NCBI GenBank assembly: GCA_029210725.1
Contig: JARGFM010000005.1
Location: 25,805-89,804, forward strand
Length of the DNA stretch: 64,000 nucleotides
Source: Bacteroidales bacterium
GTDB taxonomy: Bacteria > Bacteroidota > Bacteroidia > Bacteroidales > GCA-2748055
Direction: 5' to 3'
Part shown: positions 34,142 through 46,443 of the stretch, one piece after another
How positions within the stretch are numbered: the first letter of the stretch is position 1
Layout of the letters: the number at the start of each line of letters is the position of its first letter
Position numbers and translations under genes: made by a program
Notes under the pieces: generated by a model
The model's database searches: none
Told to the model about the DNA's origin: nothing
The model's input: only the letters and a program-made list of their open reading frames with translations

Positions 34142-37100
34142 ATGGATGTAGGCAAAATACTAGGGAAGTTTCTAGGTAATAAGGCGGACAGGGATATGCG
34201 TGAGGTGATGCCTGTTGTGGATAAGATAAAAGCTGCATATGAGCCTATGCCCCGGCTGAGTAACGACCAGTTACGAGAGCGGTCAGCTATGCTTAAGAAG
34301 CGGGTGGCTGATTTTGTTGCCGAAGAAAAATCGCAGATGGAAGCCCTGAAAGCCAGAGCAGAAGATCCGGAAGTGGATGTGAGCGAAAAGGAGGCCATTT
34401 ATAAACAGATCGATAAACTGGAAGAGGAGATTGATGAGAAGTATGAGGTGATTCTGGATGAAATACTCCCGGAGGCTTTTGCAGTGATTAAAGATACCGC
34501 CCGTCGCTTTAAGGAACACGATGAGATTGAGGTAACGGCTTTGGACCATGACAGGACACTGGCTGCCAGCAGGGAATCGGTGGAGATCAGAGACAACAGG
34601 GCCATCTGGAAGAACCGCTGGATGGCGGGGGGAAATGAAATCACCTGGGATATGGTCCATTATGATGTGCAGCTTATTGGCGGAGTGGCGCTGCACAGAG
34701 GGAAAATCGCGGAGATGGCTACCGGTGAAGGAAAGACCCTGGTGGCCACACTGCCTGTTTTTCTGAATGCACTCTCCGGAAAAGGTGTGCATTTGGTTAC
34801 CGTGAATGATTACCTGGCCAAACGGGATTCGGAATGGATGGGACCCATCTATGAGTTTCATGGTCTTACGGTGGATTGCATTGATAAACACCAGCCTAAT
34901 TCGGAAGCCAGGAGGAAGGCCTATAACAGCGATATTACATTCGGAACCAACAATGAGTTTGGCTTTGACTACCTGCGCGACAATATGGCACATAGTCCGG
35001 CTGAACTGGTTCAGCGAAAACACAACTACTCCATCGTCGATGAGGTTGACTCGGTTCTGGTGGATGATGCCAGGACCCCTCTGATCATTTCCGGCCCCAT
35101 TCCAAAGGGGGATGACCAGGAGTTCGGAGAATACAAGCCCAAGGTGGAAAAACTAGTCACGGTCCAGCGCCATCTGGTTAATAACATCTTTACGGAAGCA
35201 AGGAAGCTGCTTGCTGAGGGCGATACTGAAAAGGCAGGTTTTAAACTGCTTCAGGCTCATAAGGGCTTACCCAAATATAAGGCATTGATCAAGCTTCTGA
35301 GTGAAGAGGGGAACAAGTCCCTGCTGCTGAAAACAGAAAATCACTATATGCAGGAGCAATCCAAGAATATGCACCTGGTGACCGATGAACTTTACTTTAC
35401 TATTGAGGAAAAACTCAATTCAGTGGAGCTTACAGAGAAGGGGATCGACCTGATCACAGGGTCTTCTGATGATCCGGACTTCTTTATCCTTCCTGATATC
35501 GGGTCGGAAGTGGCCGAGATTGAACGCTCCGACATGGAGGATAAGAAGAAGCTGGAGATTAAAGATAAGATGCTTCAGGATTATGCAGTAAAATCGGAAA
35601 GGATCCATACCGTTAACCAGTTGTTGAAAGCATACGCCATGTTTGAAAAGGAGGTGGAGTATGTGGTCATGGACAATAAGGTGAAGATCGTGGATGAGCA
35701 GACAGGTCGTATTATGGAGGGCCGTAGGTACAGCGACGGATTGCACCAGGCCATTGAGGCCAAGGAAAATGTTAAGGTGGAAGCCGCCACACAGACCTGG
35801 GCCACCATTACCCTGCAGAACTATTTCCGGATGTACCATAAACTGGCCGGCATGACCGGTACAGCTGAAACAGAAGCGGGTGAATTCTGGGATATCTACA
35901 AACTGGATGTTATGGTTATACCGACCAACCGGCCTATTGTCAGGGACGACCGTGAGGATCTGGTATACAAAACAAAGCGGGAAAAGTATAACGCAGTGAT
36001 TGATGAGCTGGTACGGCTTAACAAGGAGGGACGTCCCGCACTGGTGGGTACTACCACCGTAGAGGTGTCTGAGCTGCTCTCCAAAATGCTTAAGATTGGA
36101 AAGATTCCGCATAATGTCCTGAATGCCAAACTGCACCAGCGGGAGGCCGAAGTGGTTGCCCAGGCAGGCAAGGCAGGCACGGTTACCATCGCCACGAATA
36201 TGGCAGGACGGGGTACCGATATCAAGTTGTCCGCGGAGGTTAAGGTGGCGGGCGGACTTGCTATTATCGGAACCGAAAGGCACGAGTCGAGGCGGGTCGA
36301 CCGGCAGCTGCGCGGCCGGTCGGGCCGGCAGGGTGATCCGGGCTCCTCCCAGTTCTATGTCTGTCTGGAGGATGACCTGATGCGCCTGTTCGGATCGGAG
36401 CGCATCGCGGGTATGATGGATAAGCTCGGACTAAAAGAGGGAGAGGTGATCCAGCACTCCATGATCACCAAATCCATTGAACGCGCCCAGAAAAAGGTGG
36501 AGGAGAACAACTTTGGTATTCGTAAGAATTTGCTGGAGTATGATGATGTGATGAATTCTCAGCGCGAGGTGATCTACAAGCGCAGAAAGCATGCCCTTTA
36601 TGGAGAGAGACTCGGTCTCGATATTGCGAATATGATGTTCGATGTGACCGAAAGTATTGTAAATGAATATCACAGCAGCGGTGACTTTGATGGTTTCAAA
36701 CTGGAACTGATCCGCTTTCTTTCGATCGAATCACCGGTGGCAGCTGATGAATTCAAACGCCTGACCAGCAACGAGCTGGTCGATAAGATTTACGAGGACC
36801 TGCTGATAGCATACAAAAGGAAGCAGGAAAGCATCTCAGAACAGGCCATGCCGGTAATCAACCAGGTCTATGAACATCAGCGCCAGGTATATGAAAATAT
36901 TGTAGTTCCTGTCTCTGATGGGACCCGGGTTTTTCAGGTCCTGGCAAACCTTGAAAAATGCTATAATTCGGGGGGTAAGGAACTGGTCCGTTCCTACGAA
37001 AAGAGCATTATCCTGGCCACCATCGATCAATCCTGGCAGGAGCACCTTCGCGAACTGGACGATCTGCGCCAGTCGGTACGAAATGCCCAGTATGAGCAGA

Positions 37101-37450
37101 AAGACCCTTTGTTGATTTATAAGTTTGAGGCTTTTGAGCTTTTTACTGCTATGATTGATAAGGTAAACAAAGATGTGGTTTCCACTCTGATGAAGGCCCA
37201 TATTCCTCTGAAGGACCCCAATAGTGTGAAGCGGGCGGAGGCTCCCAAAAAACTGGACCTGAGTAAGTTTGAAGCCAACAAGGATGAGTTGAACAGTTAT
37301 AATGATCCCTCAGGTGGCGGTAAGGCAAAAGATGGACGAACCCAGGCACATCAGCCAGTCAGGGTGGAAAAGAAGGTGGGCCGGAATGATCCCTGTCCAT
37401 GCGGCAGTGGTAAAAAATACAAAAACTGTCACGGCAGGCCCGGTGCCTGA
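34142..37450 (+). CDS. secA: Preprotein translocase ATPase SecA
   Basis: 1102 residues, about 200 more than E. coli SecA, as usual in Bacteroidota where NBD1 and the helical region carry insertions (here, for example, about 320-470). Walker A is [10 protein letters not shown] (about 195), the NBD1 signature is [16 protein letters not shown]2 has [12 protein letters not shown] and [16 protein letters not shown]. The C-terminal metal-binding tail [15 protein letters not shown] (three Cys, one His) binds zinc and SecB or ribosomes. It drives protein export through SecYEG. It converges on dapA with only 17 bases between stop codons. Confidence 0.98.
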   Translation: MDVGKILGKFLGNKADRDMREVMPVVDKIKAAYEPMPRLSNDQLRERSAMLKKRVADFVAEEKSQMEALKARAEDPEVDVSEKEAIYKQIDKLEEEIDEKYEVILDEILPEAFAVIKDTARRFKEHDEIEVTALDHDRTLAASRESVEIRDNRAIWKNRWMAGGNEITWDMVHYDVQLIGGVALHRGKIAEMATGEGKTLVATLPVFLNALSGKGVHLVTVNDYLAKRDSEWMGPIYEFHGLTVDCIDKHQPNSEARRKAYNSDITFGTNNEFGFDYLRDNMAHSPAELVQRKHNYSIVDEVDSVLVDDARTPLIISGPIPKGDDQEFGEYKPKVEKLVTVQRHLVNNIFTEARKLLAEGDTEKAGFKLLQAHKGLPKYKALIKLLSEEGNKSLLLKTENHYMQEQSKNMHLVTDELYFTIEEKLNSVELTEKGIDLITGSSDDPDFFILPDIGSEVAEIERSDMEDKKKLEIKDKMLQDYAVKSERIHTVNQLLKAYAMFEKEVEYVVMDNKVKIVDEQTGRIMEGRRYSDGLHQAIEAKENVKVEAATQTWATITLQNYFRMYHKLAGMTGTAETEAGEFWDIYKLDVMVIPTNRPIVRDDREDLVYKTKREKYNAVIDELVRLNKEGRPALVGTTTVEVSELLSKMLKIGKIPHNVLNAKLHQREAEVVAQAGKAGTVTIATNMAGRGTDIKLSAEVKVAGGLAIIGTERHESRRVDRQLRGRSGRQGDPGSSQFYVCLEDDLMRLFGSERIAGMMDKLGLKEGEVIQHSMITKSIERAQKKVEENNFGIRKNLLEYDDVMNSQREVIYKRRKHALYGERLGLDIANMMFDVTESIVNEYHSSGDFDGFKLELIRFLSIESPVAADEFKRLTSNELVDKIYEDLLIAYKRKQESISEQAMPVINQVYEHQRQVYENIVVPVSDGTRVFQVLANLEKCYNSGGKELVRSYEKSIILATIDQSWQEHLRELDDLRQSVRNAQYEQKDPLLIYKFEAFELFTAMIDKVNKDVVSTLMKAHIPLKDPNSVKRAEAPKKLDLSKFEANKDELNSYNDPSGGGKAKDGRTQAHQPVRVEKKVGRNDPCPCGSGKKYKNCHGRPGA

Positions 37451-37467
37451 GTCAGGAAGAAAGCTTT

Positions 37468-38358
37468 TTAATAAAGTTTTCGGTCCAGCAGAGCAATCTC
37501 CTCCTGCAGTGCAGCCGTGGCAGGAATTAAGGGGAGCCTGACCGTATTCTCAATCCATCCGCGGATCTCCATGGCAGCTTTAACTCCTGTAGGATTTCCT
37601 TCCTTAAATATGGCCTTTATCATCGGGAAAAGCATGTAGTGCAGTTCCCGGGCCTTTTCATAGGAGCCATCCAGGGCGGCAGACACCAGGAGAGAAGTAA
37701 GTGCCGGGTATGCATTCCCTATAACACTGATAGCTCCGTCGCCGCCAGCTGCAATCATGGGCAGGGTAATCGCGTCATCGCCCGAAACTACAAGGAATTT
37801 TTCGGGACGGTTCTGAATGATTTCCATCACCTGTTCCAGATCGCCCGAAGCCTCCTTAACTCCCGTGATAATTCCCCCGAAATCTGATGCAAGTCTGAGG
37901 ACGGTCTTCGCTGATATATTAGAACCGGTCCTTCCCGGTACATTGTAGAGCATTACCGGCAGTTCAGTAACAGACGCAATGGAAGCATAGTGCTGGTAAA
38001 TGCCTTCCTGGGAAGGCTTGTTATAGTAGGGGGAGACACTCAGTATTCCTTGTATCCCAAGACTGTTTGCTCTCCTGACTGCCTCAATGACTTCCCTGGT
38101 ATCATTTCCGCCGACACCCAGCATCAGGGGTACTCTTCCACCACAGGTATCTTTTACGCTGCGGATGACATCCTCCTTCTCTCCGGCCGAAAGGGTTGGG
38201 GTCTCGGCTGTTGTGCCCAGCACTACCAGGTAAGCAATTCCCTGATCAATTAATCTGTTGGTATGAATCACTAAATGGTCGATATCAAGCTCTCCATCCC
38301 TTTTAAAAGGGGTAATCATCGCCACGCCGGTACCTTTGAAAATATTTTTTTCAGCCAT
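37468..38358 (-). CDS. dapA: 4-hydroxy-tetrahydrodipicolinate synthase
   Basis: 296 residues. TIM-barrel aldolase family with GTTAETPTLSAGEK, the active-site Tyr in YNVPGRTG and the Schiff-base Lys in GVKEASGD (about residue 166). It condenses pyruvate with aspartate semialdehyde, the first committed step to lysine and diaminopimelate. It is the last gene of ligA-DUF6913-dapA on the minus strand, 8 bases after the DUF6913 gene. Confidence 0.97.
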   Translation of the reverse strand: MAEKNIFKGTGVAMITPFKRDGELDIDHLVIHTNRLIDQGIAYLVVLGTTAETPTLSAGEKEDVIRSVKDTCGGRVPLMLGVGGNDTREVIEAVRRANSLGIQGILSVSPYYNKPSQEGIYQHYASIASVTELPVMLYNVPGRTGSNISAKTVLRLASDFGGIITGVKEASGDLEQVMEIIQNRPEKFLVVSGDDAITLPMIAAGGDGAISVIGNAYPALTSLLVSAALDGSYEKARELHYMLFPMIKAIFKEGNPTGVKAAMEIRGWIENTVRLPLIPATAALQEEIALLDRKLY

Positions 38359-38366
38359 GATGAATG

Positions 38367-38906
38367 CTATTTTGAGGGATTTAAGATGGAAACATAGTGC
38401 TTGATCTGCTCAGAGAAATAAGCCATGTCGTTCTTTTCTGAAAGATTGATCATCAGATCGTAATCGTTCTTCTCTTCTGTAAAGCACCCGATTTTGAAAC
38501 GGGCCGTTGAAAGTTGCACCAGGAACTGGATTTCCAGCAGGTAAGATGTATGGAAGTTAATCAAGATATCGGGATCTTCCTGCCTGAATAACTCTGCGGC
38601 TTCTCCTTTAGGCCGCAGATACCAGTTCAGGTTGCTTTTGTTTATCATATAGAGGTCCTTCCAGAAAAGCATATCCGGAGGAACCTCTTTTTGATTGATA
38701 TAGCCGAAAATTTTGCAATCAATTTCATGATCTTTCAAAAAACCACGGAATTCCCAGATGATTTTAAGAGCATCCTTTTTTTGAGCATCAAACAGGACGA
38801 CAGCCGTTTTGGCAGATTCGAAATTATATACCCGGGTTTCCCGTTGGAAACTCCTGCTCCTTTTCTTCAGTATCCTGTTCCCGATTTTCTCTCTTATTCC
38901 TGACAT
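38367..38906 (-). CDS. DUF6913-family protein
   Basis: 179 residues, no signal peptide or membrane segment. The pattern RSFQRETRVYNFESAKTAVV and later LINFHTSYLLEIQFLVQLS matches a conserved Bacteroidota family of unknown function that I associate with DUF6913. The position between ligA and dapA suggests co-transcription; nothing in the sequence points to a catalytic role. Confidence 0.75.
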   Translation of the reverse strand: MSGIREKIGNRILKKRSRSFQRETRVYNFESAKTAVVLFDAQKKDALKIIWEFRGFLKDHEIDCKIFGYINQKEVPPDMLFWKDLYMINKSNLNWYLRPKGEAAELFRQEDPDILINFHTSYLLEIQFLVQLSTARFKIGCFTEEKNDYDLMINLSEKNDMAYFSEQIKHYVSILNPSK

Positions 38907-38935
38907 GTGAACAAAAATACAATTAAAATTGGATG

Positions 38936-40984
<2,049 letters not shown>

Positions 40985-41005
40985 TTATTCTCTACATTTA
41001 GACAG

Positions 41006-42718
41006 ATGAAAGCTATCGTTCTGCATATCCAGGTGCTTTTGCTGCTGCTACTTGCGACGGGGAGCCTGCCGCTTGCGGGACAGCTCCAGTTTTCGGGGAA
41101 GGCTTTGGGGCTTAACTCCGGCCTGAAAGCCGCAGAAGTCATGTATGTCCTTCCGCCCGTGGATCCGCTGGAGATTGAAGCTGAAAAGGAGTTGAACAGG
41201 ATCAGCCACTCCAAGCCCCTGCGCTTTGCGGTTGAACGCCCGGTGAACCTGACTCCCGAGACTCATGGAAGCTGGAGTCATGAGGCAGGTCTCCTTGTCT
41301 GGCGAGTGCATATATTGTCGCCCGAAGCCTACTCTCTGGGGCTGGTTTTTGCTGACTATGAGCTGATGCCGGGTGTGAAACTTTTTGTGTATGATCCTTT
41401 CATGAAAGAAGTAAAAGGGGCCTTTACTTCGGGCAATAACAAACCTTCCCGTATCATGCCGGTGGGACATATTCAGGGTGAGGAGCTGCTGATTGAAATG
41501 CAGGTACCCGAAGGGATGCATAATTATGGGGATCTGGAGCTGGAATCTCTGTCACATGCCTTTCTGAAAACAGGTTTTCAGTCTTCTGAAGCGGATGACT
41601 GTCCGGCCGGGGAGTTCGGGTGTTCGCAGAAATGTGAGATCGATGTGAATTGCACGGAGGGGGATGACTGGTGGAGGGTCAAGCCTTCCGTAGTAAGGAT
41701 ATACACTACCAATTTTTTCTGCACCGGAGTTCTTGTGAACAATACTTCCTACGACGGGACCCCCTATGTGATCACGGCCGAGCACTGCCTGAACAGTCAG
41801 TATTATGCGGATCGTTCTGTTTTCCAGTTTAACTACGAGAGCGCAGCCTGTTTCGGGGAGAACGGACCGTTGGATATGTCTCTGGAGGGGGCCACCATGA
41901 TCGCACACGGGGATAGTATTGATTTCAGCCTGATTGAACTGGCACATACCCCGCCTCCTTCCTATGGGGTCTATTATGCAGGATGGGACCGGACCCGGTT
42001 CCAGACCAATTCCACGGTTACTCTCCATCATCCCTTCGGTGATGTGAAGAAGATCTCCCTGGATGAAGATATACCCTCCATCCCGCTCCAGCCCGGGGAT
42101 GTTCCTTACAGCGGCCTGGAGGACTATCACTACTTCTCCTTCTGGTGGGTCAAACAATGGGATGTGGGCTCTACCGAAGGAGGTTCTTCCGGTGGTCCGC
42201 TTTTTAATCAGGCCCGCCGTGTGATCGGTATCCTGAGCGGGGGAAATGCGGCCTGTGGCGATTCCATTGATTATAATTACGAAACGGGCCGTACCATTTA
42301 CAACCCGGCCCCTAACTATGACGACTATTTCACTCAATTTGGAATGGCGTGGGACTATGAGGCGAGCAAGGGAAATGCACTGAAACCCTGGCTTGATCCT
42401 GTTAACTCAGGGGTGGAGGTCCTTGGAGGATATAATCCATCCGGCACGGAGCCTGTCGAGGAGGCATTGGCACAAAAATTCCGTGTATTCCCCAATCCGG
42501 CCGGAGAGTTATTCTATATTACAACCAGGGAGCCCCTGCGGGAGAAGGGGCGTTATAGTGTCGTAAATCTCTCGGGAGCTTTTCTGATCCATGGGGAGCT
42601 CGACAGGGAGGGCCGGGCCGAAATTCATACCTCCGTACTGCCCCCGGGCCTCTATTTGATCCGGATAGAAGCTGACGATCACCGTGAACATCATAAACTA
42701 CTGGTAAGCGGCCGATGA
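41006..42718 (+). CDS. Secreted trypsin/lysyl-endopeptidase-like serine protease with T9SS sorting domain
   Basis: 570 residues. Signal peptide (about 1-25), a pro-region (about 30-200), then a chymotrypsin-fold protease (about 210-460). The triad is visible: His260 in ITAEHC, Asp306 in SIDFSL and Ser395 in EGGSSGGPL. The last 80 residues are a type A C-terminal domain for the type IX secretion system (starting FRVFPNPAGELFYI, ending with a Leu-Tyr-Leu-Ile-Arg strand and HKLLVSGR). The enzyme should be exported and then secreted or anchored on the cell surface. Its stop codon overlaps the start of the binding-protein gene by four bases (ATGA), tying it to the ABC importer. Confidence 0.9.
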   Translation: MKAIVLHIQVLLLLLLATGSLPLAGQLQFSGKALGLNSGLKAAEVMYVLPPVDPLEIEAEKELNRISHSKPLRFAVERPVNLTPETHGSWSHEAGLLVWRVHILSPEAYSLGLVFADYELMPGVKLFVYDPFMKEVKGAFTSGNNKPSRIMPVGHIQGEELLIEMQVPEGMHNYGDLELESLSHAFLKTGFQSSEADDCPAGEFGCSQKCEIDVNCTEGDDWWRVKPSVVRIYTTNFFCTGVLVNNTSYDGTPYVITAEHCLNSQYYADRSVFQFNYESAACFGENGPLDMSLEGATMIAHGDSIDFSLIELAHTPPPSYGVYYAGWDRTRFQTNSTVTLHHPFGDVKKISLDEDIPSIPLQPGDVPYSGLEDYHYFSFWWVKQWDVGSTEGGSSGGPLFNQARRVIGILSGGNAACGDSIDYNYETGRTIYNPAPNYDDYFTQFGMAWDYEASKGNALKPWLDPVNSGVEVLGGYNPSGTEPVEEALAQKFRVFPNPAGELFYITTREPLREKGRYSVVNLSGAFLIHGELDREGRAEIHTSVLPPGLYLIRIEADDHREHHKLLVSGR

Positions 42719-43851
42719 GAGTTATTTGTATGGTCCTGGTGCCGGTCCTGCTGTTTTTAAGCTGCGTCAAACGGTCAGATCCTTTGGCTGACCGCAGGGC
42801 TGAGGATTCATATACCCGTTATGCTGCCGGTTTCAGAGTTTTTGATCAGGGATCCTTTACACGGGTGGAAGTGACCGACCCCTGGCAACAGAGCCGGGAT
42901 GTCATTTTCACCTATTTACTGGGGCCTGACAGGGAGCTGATTCCCGATTCGCTGAAGAGTTTTCCTTTTATCAGGACTCCCGTAAAAAGAGTGATTGCGC
43001 TCTCCACGACCCATGTGGCCATGATTGAACAACTGGGAACTGCCGGATCCATTGTGGGGCTTTCCGGTACAGGATTTATTTATGACCCATTCATCAGGGA
43101 AGGAATCGAATCGGGGGCGGTGAAGGATGTGGGTTACGGACAGGGACTCGATTTTGAGACCATTGTGGAACTTGAGCCGGATGTGCTTTTTCTTTATGGT
43201 GTGGAAGGCCATATAATCAGTGTTTTGGAAAAACTTAAAAACCTGGGCATCCCAGCAGTCTTTTGCGGAGAGTACCTGGAAGCGCACCCTCTGGGTAAAG
43301 CTGAATGGATCAGGTTTTTCTCTTTGTTTTATGACAGGGAGGAACAAGCGACCCGCTTTTTTAACCAGATAGACTCTGCCTACAGCTCTCTTTCAGCCCG
43401 GGCCTCCAGGGTGATCCCCAAACCAAATGTTCTGACCGGTCTTCCATGGAAAGATACCTGGTATATGGCCGGAGGGAATAGCTTTGCCGCCAGGCTGATA
43501 CAGGATGCCGGAGGGGCTTATCTCTGGAAGGACAATCCATCCACCCAGGCGCTTCCCATGGACCTGGAATCGGTTTACCTGAAAGCCGTGGACGCGGATA
43601 TCTGGATCAATCCCGGTGCTGCGAACAGCCTGGCTGACATCCTCTTGCTGGACGAACGTTTCGGAGATCTGAGTGTCCTGGGGGAAGGGAGCGTTTTTAA
43701 TAACAATGCCCGAATCAGCGAGGGTGGCGGAAACGACTACTGGGAGTCAGGTACGGTAAGGCCCGACTTGGTTCTGGCGGATATGATCAGGGTGTTTCAT
43801 CCTGATTTATTGCCAGATCATCGCTTTGTTTACTACAGGCAATTAAAATAA
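42715..43851 (+). CDS. Iron/cobalamin-type ABC transporter substrate-binding lipoprotein
   Basis: 378 residues. Lipoprotein signal peptide with lipobox LLFLSC (Cys17). The fold is that of the TroA/BtuF/FhuD-like class III binding proteins, with two lobes joined by a long helix: RVIALSTTHVAMIEQLG, LEPDVLFLYG and VLTGLPWKDTWYMAGG. It should bind a siderophore, haem or corrinoid and deliver it to the FecCD permease encoded downstream. It is translationally coupled to the protease gene by a 4-base overlap. The exact ligand cannot be read from the sequence. Confidence 0.88.
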   Translation: MRVICMVLVPVLLFLSCVKRSDPLADRRAEDSYTRYAAGFRVFDQGSFTRVEVTDPWQQSRDVIFTYLLGPDRELIPDSLKSFPFIRTPVKRVIALSTTHVAMIEQLGTAGSIVGLSGTGFIYDPFIREGIESGAVKDVGYGQGLDFETIVELEPDVLFLYGVEGHIISVLEKLKNLGIPAVFCGEYLEAHPLGKAEWIRFFSLFYDREEQATRFFNQIDSAYSSLSARASRVIPKPNVLTGLPWKDTWYMAGGNSFAARLIQDAGGAYLWKDNPSTQALPMDLESVYLKAVDADIWINPGAANSLADILLLDERFGDLSVLGEGSVFNNNARISEGGGNDYWESGTVRPDLVLADMIRVFHPDLLPDHRFVYYRQLK

Positions 43852-43855
43852 TCCT

Positions 43856-43863
43856 TACTTTTG
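43856..43863 (+). promoter_or_regulatory. -7 box between binding-protein and small-protein genes
   Basis: TACTTTTG matches TAnnTTTG, 21 bases before the ATG at 43885. It suggests a second promoter inside the operon for the small protein, the permease and the ATPase. No good -33 element at the right spacing. Confidence 0.45.
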
Positions 43864-43884
43864 GGTAATTCAAAACCACTACCC

Positions 43885-44157
43885 ATGGCAAGCATCAGAA
43901 TACTGAAAAAGGATATTAACAAGTTTGCATTTGATCTTTTGCAGGAGTGTTTTTCCTACCGGCACTATACGGATGATCTTTCAGAAGATAAATTCGATGA
44001 TGTGATCAGTAAGCTGGTGCTCTTAAGAAATGATCTTATTCTGAGGACCAACCATCCTGAAACAGATGCCGAATCCACCACTTTGAAGGCACATTACAAG
44101 CAGATTGAGCTAGATCTCCTGAAGCTTGCCGAAGTGGTGGAGGATTTAAAAAAGTAG
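43885..44157 (+). CDS. Small helical protein of unknown function inside the ABC importer operon
   Basis: 90 residues from the ATG at 43885 (MASIRILKKDINKFAF). A TTG eight codons earlier overlaps the -7 box and is unlikely. The protein is acidic and all-helical by pattern, with no signal peptide, cysteine pair or metal motif (LQECFSYRHYTDD has one Cys and one His). The frame is coding in style and sits between binding-protein and permease genes, with the permease GTG three bases beyond its stop. I do not recognise the family. Confidence 0.75.
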   Translation: MASIRILKKDINKFAFDLLQECFSYRHYTDDLSEDKFDDVISKLVLLRNDLILRTNHPETDAESTTLKAHYKQIELDLLKLAEVVEDLKK

Positions 44158-44160
44158 GAG

Positions 44161-45177
44161 GTGATTATCTGGTCCAGAAGTGTTATTGTTCTCTATACCC
44201 TGGGGTTGCTTTTAATACTCCTGTTTGTCCTGGACATAGGCCTGGGCAGCATCTCCATAAGCCTGGCCGATATGCTGGGACAGTTAATTGGAAAATCGGT
44301 GCTTTCCGATCAGCAATTGCTCATTTTAACCAGATTCAGACTTCCACGCGTGGCGACTGCCCTGTTGGCCGGAGCTGCCCTTCCTGTATGCGGATTGCAG
44401 ATGCAGACTCTCTTCCGGAATCCGCTTGCAGGCCCCTATGTGCTGGGGATTAGTTCTGGTGCAAGTTTTGGAGCTGCTCTGGTGGTGCTGGGTGCGGGAG
44501 CCACCGGTATAGTGGGCACCTGGAGTCTGGCCATTGCCGCCTGGACCGGAGCGGGGACTGTGATGCTGCTTCTCTTGTTTGTCTCTTACAGGATTAAGGA
44601 TGTGATGACCATCCTGATCCTGGGCATCATGTTTTCAAGCGGATTAGCTGCCATCATCAGTATCATGCAGTATTTCAGCCAGGCTTCGGCCCTGAAATCC
44701 TTTGTGATCTGGAGCATGGGAAGCCTTGGAAATGTGAGCGGTGCTCAATTAAGCATCATGGCCTGGGCCATCCTTCCGCTCTTGCTGGTAACCCTGGTAT
44801 ACTCAAAAGTATTAAACGGCCTGATGCTGGGAGAAGAGTATGCGCTGAGCATGGGGGTGCGTATACAACGTACCCGTCTTGTTATCTTTGCGACTACCAG
44901 TATACTGGCTGGCACCATCACTGCTTTTTGCGGTCCCATCGGCTTCATAGGCATTGCAGTCCCGCATATGGCCAGATTCCTGCTGAAACGTTCCGACCAC
45001 AGGGTGCTGGTACCTGCCAGTATGCTGACCGGGATGGTGGTCATGCTGTTCAGTGATATTGTTTCAAGACTGCCCGGTACGGAGCAAATCTTACCCATCA
45101 ATGCGGTTACCTCACTGATTGGAATCCCGGTGCTGATCTGGCTGGTACTGATGAACAGAAAAGCTCAATCACTCTGA
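44161..45177 (+). CDS. FecCD-family ABC transporter permease
   Basis: 338 residues with about nine to ten membrane helices, the plan of BtuC/FhuB/FecCD permeases. Family segments are RFRLPRVATALLAGAALPVCGLQMQ (split over residues 60-82), NPLAGPYVLGISSGASFGAAL and GPIGFIGIAVPHMARFL. It forms the translocation pore for a siderophore, haem or corrinoid in the inner membrane. The start is GTG at 44161, almost touching the upstream stop; a GGAGG precedes it directly. Its stop is 2 bases before the ATPase ATG. Confidence 0.92.
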   Translation: MIIWSRSVIVLYTLGLLLILLFVLDIGLGSISISLADMLGQLIGKSVLSDQQLLILTRFRLPRVATALLAGAALPVCGLQMQTLFRNPLAGPYVLGISSGASFGAALVVLGAGATGIVGTWSLAIAAWTGAGTVMLLLLFVSYRIKDVMTILILGIMFSSGLAAIISIMQYFSQASALKSFVIWSMGSLGNVSGAQLSIMAWAILPLLLVTLVYSKVLNGLMLGEEYALSMGVRIQRTRLVIFATTSILAGTITAFCGPIGFIGIAVPHMARFLLKRSDHRVLVPASMLTGMVVMLFSDIVSRLPGTEQILPINAVTSLIGIPVLIWLVLMNRKAQSL

Positions 45178-45179
45178 TC

Positions 45180-46178
45180 ATGAACTCCCCGGCCGATCCA
45201 ATTATATCGCTCGATTGTTTTGCCATTGGTTACAGGAAGGATCATGCACTTCTGAGAGAACTGAGCCTGTCGGTCAACCGGGGTGAGATGGTCGCACTGA
45301 TCGGAAGGAACGGGACAGGGAAAAGCACTCTTTTAAAATCGATGATCGGCTTAATGCAGCCTCTGGAAGGTGCTTGTGTCTTTGACGGGACCCCTTTTGA
45401 AGAATACAGTCTGCCGCAGCGAGCCAGAAGAATCAGCTTTGTCTCTTCCCAGCTCACGCAAATTCCCTCCCTGACCGTGAGAGAACTGGTTGGCCTGGGC
45501 AGAATGCCCCATACCGGATGGATGGGAAGGCTAAGCTCCAAAGATAAAATGCTGGTTCAGGAAGCTCTTCGGGAAGTGCAGCTTCTCCCCTTTGCCGGGA
45601 GACGCCTGGAGAATCTGAGTGACGGCGAAAGGCAGCGGGCCATGATTGCCCGTGCACTGGTTCAGGATACTCCGGTCATGGTCCTGGATGAGCCCACCGC
45701 TTTCCTTGATATTCCAAATACTTACGAGCTGGTCCGTCTTCTGAGCCGTTTCAGGGATAGTGGTAAATCCATTATCTACTCCACCCATGATCTGGAAACG
45801 GCCATGCAGTGTGTCGATAAAATGTGGGTTATTCACAAGGACAGGGTAGAGGAGGGTGCCCCCGAGGACCTTGGACTTTCAGGTCTGTTCGATGTCCTTT
45901 TTTCCAGTTCGGGGATCACCTTTGATGAGCGCGCCGGAAGGTTCCTCTTTTCGGCCTTGCAGAAAGGCAGTATAAGCCTGTCGGGCGAACAGGGGGAGGC
46001 CCTTATATGGACCCGCAGTGCCCTGGAAAGACTGGGATACCGGGTGGATAAGGAATCCGTTCTGAAAATACATATCAGCTCCTCACCGGGCGGGCTGTCC
46101 TGGATTTTACATGGAAAGGGAAGTCCTCTTCGCTTTGAAAACCTTTATTCCATGGCCCGGTTCTTGATACAAGAATAA
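45180..46178 (+). CDS. ABC transporter ATP-binding protein with C-terminal extension
   Basis: 332 residues. The first 250 residues are a standard FecE/BtuD-type ATPase: Walker A GRNGTGKSTLL (about 39-49), signature LSDGERQRAMIARAL, Walker B PVMVLDEPTAFLD and the switch His in STHDLE. The remaining 80 residues (about 252-332, from ITFDERAGRFLF to the end) are an extra domain absent from BtuD. It contains short strand-helix elements and no motif I know. It energises the importer with the permease at 44161. Last gene of the operon that begins with the protease. Confidence 0.93.
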   Translation: MNSPADPIISLDCFAIGYRKDHALLRELSLSVNRGEMVALIGRNGTGKSTLLKSMIGLMQPLEGACVFDGTPFEEYSLPQRARRISFVSSQLTQIPSLTVRELVGLGRMPHTGWMGRLSSKDKMLVQEALREVQLLPFAGRRLENLSDGERQRAMIARALVQDTPVMVLDEPTAFLDIPNTYELVRLLSRFRDSGKSIIYSTHDLETAMQCVDKMWVIHKDRVEEGAPEDLGLSGLFDVLFSSSGITFDERAGRFLFSALQKGSISLSGEQGEALIWTRSALERLGYRVDKESVLKIHISSSPGGLSWILHGKGSPLRFENLYSMARFLIQE

Positions 46179-46218
46179 TTATTCAGTAATTTAAGTCCGC
46201 AAACTAAATATCCGGATT

Positions 46219-46443
46219 ATGAAGATCAAAAGAACTATTGCTTATACTTTATCGGTCCTTGTGCTTCTTTTTTCTCTAATCGCCATTCTCGGCATCTGGG
46301 ATGTGATCGATATAGAGTATCTGATCGCCAGGATGTTCAAATCTTTGATGGTAATCCTGGCTGCTGCGGCTGTCATCGTACTGATATTCTCAATTCTGGA
46401 CAGACCCGACCGGCCCTTCAGAAATGAACCGGAAGAAAATTAG
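46219..46443 (+). CDS. Small two-helix membrane protein
   Basis: 74 residues with two hydrophobic segments (about 7-27 and 42-60) and a charged tail (LDRPDRPFRNEPEEN). The composition and a clean ATG at 46219 favour a real gene. Function unknown. It lies 40 bases after the ABC operon and its end overlaps the convergent glycosyltransferase gene by four bases. Confidence 0.6.
   Translation: MKIKRTIAYTLSVLVLLFSLIAILGIWDVIDIEYLIARMFKSLMVILAAAAVIVLIFSILDRPDRPFRNEPEEN

Noticed and set aside
35420..36283. 287-codon open frame on minus inside secA
   Set aside because: Antisense shadow of a well-conserved gene.
37451..37467. Terminator between secA and dapA
   Set aside because: Only 17 bases separate the convergent stop codons and no hairpin with a T run is present.
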